Origin: Entophlyctis helioformis
Taxonomy: Eukaryota; Chytridiomycota; Chytridiomycetes; Chytridiales; Chytriomycetaceae
DNA: 64,000 bases
Reading direction: 5' to 3'
NCBI GenBank assembly: GCA_025526915.1
Contig: JAHLKH010000010.1
Coordinates: 1-64,000, forward strand
Shown here one piece after another: positions 22,137 to 31,632 of the stretch. A program made the translations under genes and the position numbers. The notes beneath the pieces were generated by a model. It worked only from the letters and a program-made list of their open reading frames with translations, searched no databases and was not told where the DNA came from. Every line of letters begins with the position of its first letter. Position 1 is the first letter of the stretch.

Positions 22137-22778
22137 GCTGCTGCTGGTGTTGGTGTTGGTGTTGGTGTTGGTGGGCATCGGCTTTGTGGATGCGATGGCG
22201 GGCAGTGGCAGTGGTGTGGTGGTTGGACGGAGAGGATGGTGTATGGGGCGTCTTCTGGACGCACTGGGAGCAGGCGGTGGGGCTGGCACTGGTTGCTGCG
22301 GTTGCTGCGGTTGCAGGTGCGGTTGCGGGGTGATTGATACAGAGCGAGCCGGACGGTGCAGCAGAGTCGGGCAGGAGGTGACGATGTCTTTGCGGGAAAG
22401 CCGCTCGAGTGCGTGTGGCGTGCACCTCAAACGCGGTGGCACCACAGGCGGGTTTTCACGCGAATGCGAGTGCGGGGCGAGTGCGGAGCGCCACTCGCAC
22501 AGGAATGCGGCCCGTGACGTGGCCGCTGCTGCCCGGCGGCGCGCTGAGACGGCGGCCTGCGGCGTTGTGTGGCAACAAACACGCTAGCACCTCTTGGCTG
22601 ACTCAAGATCACACATCCGGCGACCACATCGGGCAGCAGGCACAGACCAGCGGATGCTTCCGGCCGACGCTGATGCTGCCTGAAATAGACCTGGTGCACA
22701 CGCTGTTGGCGCGCTCTTAATCCCTGCTCATCTCGCCATGCTTGCTGCCCAGACACACACATACACACGCTGCACATA
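22137..22778. promoter_or_regulatory. Divergent upstream region of the SH3 gene and gene Y
   Basis: No gene is supported here. The region contains GGTGTTGGTGTT-type repeats near 22143-22175 and GGTTGCTGCGGTTGC repeats near 22290-22315, then the promoters of the two divergent genes. Confidence 0.4.
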
Positions 22779-24006
22779 ATGTTGTCCATGCTGTCCATGC
22801 TGTCCATGCTGCTGGCGCTTGCCCACGCTGCGCAGGTCGCCCTGGCCATGTCCGTCAGACTCCAGTTCTTCAAGTCGGACGGCATCACCATCCAAGGCGA
22901 AATCCATGTGTGTGGCTCATGCAGCATGTCTTGGTGCACACCAGCTGGTCTGACCGACTCGTCTCTTGCTCGTCCTGCTGCCACAGGTCATCAACACTCC
23001 AGACACACTCAACCTGGCAAAGACCGTCGAGCTCGTCTTTGAGCCTCGACCCAAGCGCAACCGCCAGCCTCCCCCTGCCAGCGACTCCGATCGGCTCGCG
23101 GATGTTGTGTGGCGCGCTCCCGTCATGACGTATAGGGGCGCCCTGTCGTCCAACCGCAGCACGCAGGCATGGACCTTCACTGGCCCGTTTGGACGAGACC
23201 GCCCAGACGAGTTCTTTGTGCGTGCGTCGGCCATTGCCGCAGCAGCCTCGGATCCCATCGTCGCCATTGACAATGCCGGCGGCAACAACTATCTTCGCAT
23301 CTCGACCATTGGATCGCCGTCTGCTGCGTCTGCGTTTGGCCCATCTGCTGCTTCTGGTCCTGCTGCTGCAGGCAGTCAGCCAGCTGGCACTGGCGCGTCG
23401 CCGGCCATCCTCCCAGCACCATCTACTGTGTCTGGCTCGTCTGACTCAAGTGCTCCCATCAAGGCTGCCAACTCGCCAGAGGGACAGCCCGCCGCTGGCC
23501 TGGACGGATCGCAGTCGGCCCCACAGCCCACAGTCGCTCCTCTCGAGTCGTGGAAGATTGCCGTCGTTGTTGGATCGGTTGGTATTGCCGCCATGGCGCT
23601 GGTTGTCGGTGCTGTTGCTGCTAGTCGCCGCAGAGCCAGCCGCCGCACCACGCCAAACACAGACAAGAGCAGCATGAGCCTGCCAACACACTCTCACCAG
23701 CCGTCTGCAGCCGATCTGTCCTCTGTCGCCGCACCAGTCCCTGCTGTTGAGGCTGCTGCTCCAGCAACACCAGCCGTGCCAGTCTCAGCATCACCTGCAG
23801 CAGTCCAACAACGACCGTCTGCCTCGCCCCTTGCTGCACAGTCCTCGTCGACCAAGACCGTCGCGCACCAACTGCCACCGTCTCTGTGGCTGTTTGACGA
23901 CGCGTCCATGTCCCTGTCCAGCACCAGCAGCAGACTGTCGGCGTGGCAGTGGGGGCCGGGCGATGAGACGGCCGACATGTTTGGGGGGCCATCCACATCC
24001 AGATGA
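22779..24006 (+). CDS. Gene Y: type I membrane protein with Ser/Pro-rich linker (intact copy)
   Basis: Exons 22779-22907 and 22987-24006 give 382 residues. The start is the first of four in-frame ATGs in a repeated LSM unit leading into a signal peptide (MLLALAHAAQVALA). The ectodomain spans the splice and includes TVELVFEPRPKRNR, WTFTGPFGRDRPDEFF and DNAGGNNYLRIST. A Ser/Pro/Ala linker follows, then a span (IAVVVGSVGIAAMALVVGAV), a basic stop-transfer and a Ser/Pro tail. The first exon and the start of exon 2 are single-copy; from 23147 to the end it is duplicated at 8464-9324. No known family. The DxxF-like ectodomain might be a carbohydrate- or wall-binding fold, but that is only a guess. 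Confidence 0.8.
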
Positions 24007-24115
24007 TCCATCGCACCACAAGCAGACACACAGGCACATGAAGAGAACAGCCAACGAGATGTGTTGAGAAGGAAACAAATACATTGAATATCACAAGAGT
24101 GTTCAGGCTTGGCAG

Positions 24116-25330
24116 TCAATCACGGCAATCAGTCACCGCCGCCACCACCACCACTGTCACCGCCACCACCACCGCTGTCACCACCACCACCCCAACCACT
24201 GTCGCCACCCCATCCACCACCTCCGTAGTCATACCCGTGACCGTGACCGTGACCGTGACCGTGACCGTGTCCGTGTCCATGCCCGCCATATCCATACCCA
24301 GTTCCATGGCCGCTTGCGTATCCGTGTCCATACCGTATCCGTTCACAGATCGCTGCTGATCTCCAGAGTGCGCATACGTGTTCATCGACAGGTCAGTGCC
24401 AGGTGAATGGAGACCATAGCGGGCCGGCCGGGCTTGGGCTTGGGCTTGCAAAACTGAAAAGAATATCAACGCCACGACGATGAAGGCGGCGGCGCCGATG
24501 AGACCGCCGCTTTGAAACGTGAAGCCACTTGAGGGGCTATCGGACCTGCCGTTGCTGGGGATGATTGTTGGCTCGTTATAGGGAATCGCGGCACTGTGGA
24601 CGCGGACAAAGAGACCGGATGACCGTGATGCGTACTTGGACGGCGTGCACTGTGCAGGTGCAGTGGAGTTGTCGATCGAAGCAACGGTGTAGCATGACCT
24701 GCAGAGGTTGTCGCTGCAAGACCTTGTCACGAAAGCGCCGTCTGTGTATGAGATGAGCTGGCGATTGACGCATCTCTCAATGCCGAACAGGAACACGCGG
24801 GTGACGGTTCTGGGATCGCCTGCCTGGCATCCAGCGATCGACGAGTACTCGTTGACTTGCACGGCTGGGCTGTTCATGTCCTCGTTGACCAAGGCGTACC
24901 ACGGGCGGTTGTTGCGCACATTGCTGCTCGAGTTGGTCGGGCCAGCGACGTCTATGAACGGTCGGGCAAGAAAGTATACGAGCTGCTGCGAGTTGCTTGA
25001 GTTGCCTGGGGATGCGGTGCTTGAGAACGGCAAGAGTGGAAGCGAGGAGTTGCACGACGAGCAGCTGGCCGACGTCGTGGAGCCGCAGTTGCTGTACAGA
25101 CGGACGTCGGTGACGTTGGATGCTGCAGGCGAGGCGATGACGAGGTCTGAGCCAGCCGGGCAGGCTGTGGAGGCGTTGAGCACAGGGCTGATGATGCTTG
25201 AGAAGGGGAACGACGGGATGACGGGCGGGTAGACTGGGCTGCTGCTGACTTGGATGATGGTCGCTTGGGCAGCGACGGCAGGCACAAGGCACTGGAGCGC
25301 AAGGTGGAGCACGGCAAGCACAGGCAGCAT
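24116..25330 (-). CDS. Gene X right copy: Cys-rich type I membrane protein (intact)
   Basis: One open frame encodes 404 residues. The ATG at 25330 starts a signal peptide (MLPVLAVLHLALQCLVPAVA). The ectodomain is rich in Cys, Ser and N-glycosylation sites and contains VQVNEYSSIAGC and SCSDNLCRSC. The span is GGLIGAAAFIVVALIFFSVL, followed by a short Gln/Ala/Arg tail. The last 55 codons read Thr/Val repeats in the open frame. In another frame the same DNA reads a Gly/His/Tyr-rich tail (YGHGY, then GHGHGHG, then GGGGDSGG) that ends 15 bases earlier, which looks more natural, so one base may be missing near 24340. A TATAAAAG box lies upstream. Confidence 0.78.
   Translation of the reverse strand: MLPVLAVLHLALQCLVPAVAAQATIIQVSSSPVYPPVIPSFPFSSIISPVLNASTACPAGSDLVIASPAASNVTDVRLYSNCGSTTSASCSSCNSSLPLLPFSSTASPGNSSNSQQLVYFLARPFIDVAGPTNSSSNVRNNRPWYALVNEDMNSPAVQVNEYSSIAGCQAGDPRTVTRVFLFGIERCVNRQLISYTDGAFVTRSCSDNLCRSCYTVASIDNSTAPAQCTPSKYASRSSGLFVRVHSAAIPYNEPTIIPSNGRSDSPSSGFTFQSGGLIGAAAFIVVALIFFSVLQAQAQARPARYGLHSPGTDLSMNTYAHSGDQQRSVNGYGMDTDTQAAMELGMDMAGMDTDTVTVTVTVTVTGMTTEVVDGVATVVGVVVVTAVVVAVTVVVVAAVTDCRD
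24228..24292. repeat. Hexanucleotide repeat in the gene X right-copy tail
   Basis: CCGTGA/CCGTGT units are tandemly repeated near the 3' end of gene X. On the coding strand they read Gly-His pairs in one frame and Val-Thr in another. Confidence 0.8.
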
Positions 25331-25385
25331 GGCGATCGGGTGCTGCTGTTGCTGTTGCTGCTGCTGTTGGATCGTCGCAAGATGC

Positions 25386-25393
25386 CTTTTATA
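25386..25393 (-). promoter_or_regulatory. TATA box of gene X, right copy
   Basis: CTTTTATA on the plus strand is TATAAAAG on the minus strand, 56 bases before the start codon. It is conserved with the left copy. Confidence 0.6.
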
Positions 25394-26449
25394 TGGCGCA
25401 GCGGTCGAGCCAAGCATCGGCTGCCAACGCGACTCCAACCTCTCCTCATCAGCCAGCATCAGAATGAAGTAGCCAGTCGGACGGGCACGTTGCCTGGTGT
25501 TGCTTGGCTTGCGGCCGTTGTGCACCGACAGAAAGCTTGTCACTTGGACTGCACGTCGTCGTGCCGCAGACAGACTCGCGCGGCATAGCGTGTCTTGGCT
25601 GATCCAGGCAGTGTTCTTGCTGGCCGGCGTCAGGCAGCAACATTCAGGTCGCTGATACGACGACGTCTTGGCATGGCTCGTGCTGCCACAACCATGACTC
25701 AATCCACAGCATCCAGCGCACAAGACAAACACAGATGCTCATTCGCCGTCTTCAAATTCGACCGTCTTGACGTGACCTGTGAATGACATCACAGCCCATT
25801 GGCTCGCATCAGATGCAATGCCGCGCAAAACTCGATAGCCGCTCTCGCCTGTTCGTCCTCAACACACAACCCCCACAGACCAAATGCCACTCCGATCCGA
25901 GTCGCACAACCAGCAAGCTAGTTATTGCCGCTCAGACAGGTGAGCCAGCAAAGCTGCCCATCTGCCTGCCTGCATTGCTGTCAGCGTGTCCGTCGGCGTG
26001 GCTGCCTTTCCGTCGCATTGCTTCCCGTCGCGTTGCTTGCCATCGCGCTCCTTCCACTCCATTCCACTCTCTGGCCAGCCAGCCCGATCTTGCCCGGCTG
26101 CCCACGGCCTGCTGCCATGCCCTTCCTCCTGGTGCCTTGCGGTTGTGCTGGCCGCATTCCTCCTGGCCATTGCTCTGACACGATCCTGACACTTGTGATC
26201 CACTGGTGCCATTCCACACAAAGACGATCGCACAGACACGGGCGTGTCAGATCTCGACATGCCGGCGACAAGAAGCGCTGCTCCTTCCATGGCCAGACGG
26301 ACCGGCCAGTCTGCGCACAAGCCGCAAGATTCCGCGCCAAGCGTTCTGCGTGAGATGCCGCGTCCAGTCGTGCTGATGCCGTTGGTTTGTGCCGTGTGCT
26401 GACACTCTGTGTGTTGCACGAACACCATCTGCGACCACGCCACCATTGT

Positions 26450-27820
26450 GCCTTGATCAGGGCCGACTTTGCCAAGTTGATGGGCGGCGAAAGCGTCAAG
26501 TGCTTGGCGCCGTTTCCAGGTATGTGCTCGAATGTATGCCACACTTGATCGAAACTAAGCCAAGCCATGGCTGCTGACAAGCCATTGATGCATGTTGGTG
26601 CGATTGGCAGGATCGCCTGCCCAGCCTGCCGCGACCGTCCTGTCCGTACAATGCCAAGAAGGCATGACGGACAAGGAAATGGCCGAACTCGTCGCTGTAT
26701 GCGATCAACTGGACCAAAGAGCAAGAGGTGGCCAACATTGCCACCATCTGCAAGGTGCTCCTCGACAAGGACTCGCTTGGCCACGCACAGTCAAGGACAC
26801 TGCCACGGAACTCGCATTGGTTCCGTATCCAACCATTGAGCATCTGGAGTCTCTCGCGTCGGCCATCGTGGAAGCCGCCTGCGTGGACGCCGACCACGCC
26901 AAGCTGGTCGCCGATGTGGTGTCGTGGCTTGACATCATGCTGCCAGCAAAGAACAGCTGGATGGCAACTCGCCGCGTCCAAAGCATGCTCTCGGACCAAG
27001 TCGCCAGATGCTGGACAGCGTCCATGCAGTCGATCCGCGGGGAATGGGCAGCAGCGTCACTGCAATGCTCCTCACATGAACAATGCACAGCGGCATGCGA
27101 CCGTGACGATGCCGTCCGCGAGGTGGACGACTACATTCGAGCCAAGAAGAAGGACGCAGCGATCAACCACGTCGCGTTCCTGGGCTTCCTCGACAGGCAC
27201 AACCTGGTGCCTGAAGCGATGGTTGAGGATCAGCTCCTCAGCCTGTTGTACGCCAAGAAGCCGTCGCATCAGAGCGAGAACGACCTGATGCTCTTCTGCT
27301 CGTTTCTGAGGGCCGTCAACAGCTCGTTCCTGGAAGGACACAAGCGCAGCGGTGCTGTTTTCGAAAGCGCAGTCCAGAAGGCACAGGCAGGTGCAAGATC
27401 CATCCAAGGCTGTGGCTCATCGCCACTACCAACACTTGGTGCGCCACGGACAACTTGATTCAGACGACGGTCCAGCAGGACGATCGCTGTGTGCCTGAGC
27501 AGACCGACATGGCTGCGTGGTGAACATCACGCCTGAACGCCAGCCCGCCACAGCAACAGCCCGGCCAGTGAACATCAGACGCGCGTTCAACATACCGACG
27601 GTCATTGCCAGACTGGAGGCAGAGAACACTCGCGTCAGCAAGGAGTGCAGCGTCCTTATCGAGAAGACGCTGCAGATCCTCAAGGAACCCTTGCGCAAAG
27701 TGGCCAAACTGCCACATGAGATCTACGCCATGTATGGCGGCTCAGAGAGGGCAAACCATGACGATCGCATCTGGACGACCAAGACCAAGAAACCGCAGCG
27801 GCGGTCAATAGGTGAGGAGC
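26450..27820 (+). pseudogene. Coding-like debris, possibly a decayed helical-repeat gene
   Basis: Several segments read like protein but in different frames: FAKLMGGESVKCLAPFPG before a good donor at about 26520, MTDKEMAELVAVCDQL, EVANIATICKVLLDKDSL, PTIEHLESLASAIVEAA with a long continuation to about 27390 (KDAAINHVAFLGFLDRHNLV, ENDLMLFCSFLRAVNS), and IPTVIARLEAENTRVSKE at about 27600. The alternating helices vaguely recall MIF4G-type repeats, as in translation factors, but I cannot assign it. It lies between the two right inverted-repeat arms where the left side has the GT2 gene. It may be a pseudogene or a gene with several consensus errors. Confidence 0.35.
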
Positions 27821-28520
27821 ATGCAAGTGGCGTTGAGTGCTATGGATATGCTGCTTGCTGTTGGCTTCAACTCACCGTGTGCTGCGTGGACGGCTCATAC
27901 AGAACCGGACGCACTGGCTCGACTGGATCCAAGTCGGCGATCAACACCGCACCACCATCCATCCACTGTCGCCTGCCGCCGTGGCAGGTTGGGCTGTAAT
28001 GCCACTCGATGCAGCCATGGCATCTTTGATAGACCTGACAGCAGCCGCAGCAGACACGCCAGCAGCAACGGCACTCGAGATCTGCTTGATGGATCGTTTG
28101 TTGTATTGGTTGAACACACACACTTTGCCCGCATGGCCAAATACACTGCTGTCAACTACATGCGAGTGCCATTCCAGTTGATACAAAGCGGTGTGCATCC
28201 AATACAGCTTGGCAAGGAGACACCGCACGCCTTGCCACGATGGCATGCATTCACTGCCAGTCGAGCCAGCCACGACATGGACATGGACAGCCCAGTCACA
28301 GCCTCGACTCGACGCAATGCATGTCCGAGTGCCTGATCTTGCGAGCCGGAGAGTGTGCCAGCGACTGCCGACAATGCTGCGGCTGTGATGTTGCACCAGC
28401 AGGCAGGTGGCCGCACATCCCATGGCTGCATGGAGCGTGCACGGCACTGCCCTCCAGCACGATGCCATGCACCTGAGCATTGACAAGTGCCGATGAGATT
28501 GGCTTTCGGCTGATCTCGCA

Positions 28521-29878
28521 ATGCGTCCGACTCGGCTGCTCAGCTCGACGGCTGCCAGTGTTGTCGAGGTCGACCATCTGGTAAGCGGGCGAGCCACGGG
28601 TGACTGTGCACTGTCCTGCGACCATCCACCCATCCATCCATCCATCCATCCATCCATCCATCCAGCCTGCCATCCAGCCAGCCGACACACTGAACCCCGC
28701 CCGCTGCACGAGCAGGTCATTGGCTCAGGAGTCGTCGGTCTCGCAGTCGCACAGCGGCTCTCAGCGTCCAAGCCAGCCGCACAGACGCTTCTGGTGGATC
28801 GATGGCCGCATTTTGGTGCCGAGACGTCGTCCCGCAACTCGGAAGTCATCCATGCAGGCATCTACTACCCAGACGACTCGCTCAAGACCCGTCTGTGCAT
28901 CCGCGGCCGCGAGCTGCTGTACACGACATGCAAGCAGCAGCGCATTCCGCACTCGAACGTGGGCAAGTGGATCGTGGCCGTCTCGGCAAGCCAGGCAGAG
29001 GAGCTGGAGCGGCTGCATCGCAAGGCCGCGGGACTGGGCGTCCACACTCACTTTATTGCGCAGTCGCTGGCGAGCGAGATGGAGCCTGCTGTCAAGGCAC
29101 ACAGCGTGCTGGTGAGCAGCACCACGGGCATCATCGACTCGCACGCGTTCATGCAGTATCTCGAGGTATTGGTTCCGTGCTGCTGCTTCTGCTGCTGCTG
29201 CTGCTGCTCCTTCTGCTGCTCCTTCTGCTGCTGCTGTTGTTGTTGGTCTTGCTGCTGTTGGTCTTGCGGCAGGATCACCACAACTCATTGCCTCGTGCAC
29301 AGAACTCGTTTGTGGCACAAGGCGGCATCGCTGGATACAACTCGACCGTCACATCGCTTGCCAGAGATGCCTCGGGAAGATACACAGCAACGATCCGATC
29401 GCCAGACGGCCAGACCAGCACCGTTGTTGCAGCATCGGTCGTGAACGCAGCAGGCCTCGCATCGTCGTCGATTGCATCCATGCTGCTGCCGCCGCACCTC
29501 ACATCCCACCTCAAGATGCACTTTTGCAAAGGACACTACTTTTCGTACCGGCCGGCCGGACGGCTCGTGTCGCGGCTCATCTACCCCATGCCCGAGAAGA
29601 ACCTGGCAGGACTGGGGATCCATTGCACGATTGACCTGGCAGGCCGCGCCAAGTTTGGGCCAGACACGCTGTACGTTGACAGTCCGACCGACTACTCGCT
29701 TGATGCCGAGGACGGCTCACTGCTGGACAAGTTCCATCGGGCCGTGTCGACATACATGCCGACCGTCAAGCGAAGTGATCTGCAGCCAGACTACACTGGC
29801 ATCAGGTAGCTTGATGCTGTCGTTGGCATTGCTGCCTTGGTCTGCGCACAGCATGGATTCTTATCGCTCTTGCACACA

Positions 29879-29909
<31 letters not shown>

Positions 29910-30114
29910 CACACCACACACACACACACACAGACCCAAGCTGGCAGGTCCAGGCGAGCCGTCTCGTGACTTTGTGATTGAGGTGCCGGCTGGATACGGT
30001 GGCTTTGTCAACTTGGTCGGCATCGAGTCGCCCGGCTTGACGTCGAGTCTGGCCATTGCCGAGCGAGTGATGGAGCTTCTTGGCTACACCGAGCCGGCAG
30101 CACAACACATGTGA
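28521..30114 (+). CDS. L2HGDH: L-2-hydroxyglutarate dehydrogenase (intact copy)
   Basis: Four exons, 28521-28580, 28716-29165, 29303-29805 and 29934-30114, give 397 residues in one frame. The enzyme is an FAD-dependent oxidoreductase that oxidises L-2-hydroxyglutarate to 2-oxoglutarate, usually in mitochondria. The Rossmann motif [10 protein letters not shown] is formed exactly at the first splice junction. Other family motifs are [13 protein letters not shown], then KWIVAVS, a [10 protein letters not shown] strand, and the C-terminal [19 protein letters not shown]. The N-terminus ([15 protein letters not shown]) has Arg and Ser and could serve as a short mitochondrial presequence. All three introns carry microsatellites. 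The left copy is frameshifted, so this is the likely functional gene. Confidence 0.93.
28622..28664. repeat. CATC tetranucleotide repeat in L2HGDH intron 1
   Basis: Tandem ATCC/CATC units occupy much of the first intron of the intact copy and differ in number from the left copy. Confidence 0.85.
29176..29265. repeat. CTG/TTG repeat in L2HGDH intron 2
   Basis: Imperfect trinucleotide repeat filling intron 2 of the intact copy; partner of 2283-2370. Confidence 0.8.
29874..29932. repeat. CA dinucleotide repeat in L2HGDH intron 3
   Basis: A CA repeat with two CC interruptions ends directly at the acceptor CACAG. The homologous site in the left copy is poly(T)28 plus GT repeats. Confidence 0.88.
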
Positions 30115-30571
30115 TGATGGATGGTATGCAAGAGATGCAACGACCGTGATTGATGCATTGATGGTTGGATGGGCAGGCTGCATGCTTGGCGGTCTTGGCT
30201 GCACCTGGCGTACCCGCAGGTGGATGGACAGTGGCGATGAGGACAGAGGGCGGTCCTGACTGTTGCCAATGAGGCGACTCTATGAGATGCGAGGTTCCAT
30301 TCTGCGATTCTGTCAGGCAGCCGGCCGTTGACAGGCTTTATTGGACACACAGACACACATAAACATACACTGATAGTAGACACACAGATGACGACTCTAT
30401 CATACTGTTGGCTGCTGTTGACAGGCTGGAGGAGACACGAGTCCAACAACCAGACGCGTCATCCACAGAAGCCGTGCACGCAGGTCGACCCATCACGCCA
30501 TTTGACACTCCGTGTCAGCTGTTGTGCCAGCTGTCGTACCAGCGTCAAGTGGATCCACATCGTTGTGACCA

Positions 30572-30645
30572 TCAGCGCCACTGATTGGCACGGCGCTCTT
30601 CCTCAAGCTCGGCATTGACACGCTCAGCCGCGGCTTCTGCCTCTA
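30572..30645 (-). pseudogene. Orphan 3' end of the Cys-rich membrane protein gene
   Basis: Codes for the same last 24 residues (AERVNAELEEERRANQWR at the end) as the gene ending at 976, followed by the same 3' flank. The rest of the gene is absent, and the sequence beyond 30645 is unrelated. It is therefore a fragment carried along by the duplication. Confidence 0.85.
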
Positions 30646-30924
30646 TGTTGCTCATGTTCTGGCTGCAATGAATGAACCAAGTGATGTGCGGGAGTATGGC
30701 AGCGTGCAACATCAGTGCGACAGCCGCGGACAGACTGTACGCTTGTGTTGATCGTGTTGATCGTGTTGATCTGTGACGCACTGAGCTGATTGACTGAACA
30801 GCGAGAAAACGAGAGAGAGTGAGACGGCGCAGTGGCAGAGCGAAGCCACGCTGGGCAAAAGAGCAGCAGGACAGCCAGATGAGGATGGTATGCCAAGCAA
30901 AAGTGGACGGCAGGCAAAAGGGAA

Positions 30925-30997
30925 TGCTCCGTACAGGGATCGAACCTGTGACCTTTGCGTTATTAGCACAACGCTCTACCGACTAAGCTAACGGAGC
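30925..30997 (-). tRNA. tRNA-Ile (anticodon AAU)
   Basis: On the minus strand a 73-nt cloverleaf starts GCTCCGT and ends ACGGAGC plus discriminator A. The D-arm is GCTTAGTCGGTAGAGC, and the T-arm contains GGTTCGATCCC. The anticodon stem TTGTG/CGCAA closes the loop CTAATAA, giving anticodon AAT. There is no intron. A TTTT pol III terminator follows within ten bases (30916-30919 on the complement). Confidence 0.96.
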
Positions 30998-31083
30998 CCC
31001 TTCATACCCAAAGAAATCCCTTGTTTTGTATATTCGTTACTTTGTATGATTTGAAATCCATCACCACCAGTCAGTACAACCCG

Positions 31084-31402
31084 ATGGATCTACCGACGCC
31101 AGCGGCAGCCTCCGATGCCGCGCTGTTCCGCCAGTGGCAGACGGAGGCCGAAAATGACCTCAAGGACTCAGGTTCGATGGCGACCCAGCGGCCGATCTGC
31201 TGGGCAACGCCCGAGCTTGGCAAGTATTCATCCGGCCTTGGTGAGCAGCATGGGCATTTGCCCGGCCATCTACAGGGAGGAGCACGTCCGTATTCGCATG
31301 CTGGAACGCTGCTTGAGGGGCTCTGCCAAGGAGTGGTTCTCCAACACTGTGATGCCGCGTGGCCAAGTGCAAGAGCTTCACTCCTTGGCCAAAGTCATTT
31401 AG
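31084..31402 (+). mobile_element. Ty3/gypsy-like gag fragment, plus strand, frameshifted
   Basis: Begins MDLPTPAAASDAALFRQWQT and continues after a frame change as FDGDPAADLLGNARAW, then IYREEHVRIRMLERCLRGSA and KEWFSNTV, ending at a stop. The layout (small hydrophobic start, Glu/Asn/Asp block, YREE helix, AKEWF) is typical of Ty3/gypsy capsid proteins. It is too short and broken to be active, and lies 87 bases past the tRNA gene. Confidence 0.6.
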
Positions 31403-31627
31403 GCAGTGCTCAAGCATCCGGATACGTACTGCCTCGTCCCTATAAAGGGCAAAGCAAATGTCCATTGCGCTTACCAAGGCCCTAATAAACGTCCGCCTGG
31501 CCCTGGCATTGTTCAGGGGCTCTGCAGCTGGGTCGCCTTCAAACCTCAGCTCCTTCAAGTCGTTCTCAGCCACCATCTGTCGCGACTGGAGGATCGTCGT
31601 ATCAGAAGTGGCAGACAGTGTTAGCAT
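31403..31627 (-). mobile_element. Second gag fragment in inverted orientation
   Basis: On the minus strand this reads SDTTILQSRQMVAENDLKEL, then FEGDPAAEPLNNARARRTFI and ALYRDEAVRIRMLEHCLND. It is collinear with, but diverged from, the plus-strand gag fragment next to it. The two fragments point at each other and meet near 31402. Confidence 0.6.
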
Positions 31628-31632
31628 ATCAA

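Larger units (their letters stand above)
23147..25655. repeat. Inner inverted repeat, right arm
   Basis: Reverse complement of about 6985-9324. It starts inside exon 2 of gene Y, covers gene X and its TATA box, and fades upstream of gene X. A 464-base block (about 24135-24598) holds a different gene X membrane span and tail from the left arm. Confidence 0.88.
28167..30645. repeat. Outer inverted repeat, right arm
   Basis: Reverse complement of 905-3376. It contains an intact L2HGDH gene and, at its outer end, the last 24 codons plus 3' flank of the Cys-rich gene that is more complete at the left edge. Confidence 0.9.

Noticed and set aside
21147..22337. 396-codon open frame on the plus strand
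   Set aside because: Antisense to the single exon of the SH3 membrane protein, which has clear domains.
24228..24292. CRISPR-like array
   Set aside because: Units are six bases with no spacers and lie at the end of a eukaryotic coding region.
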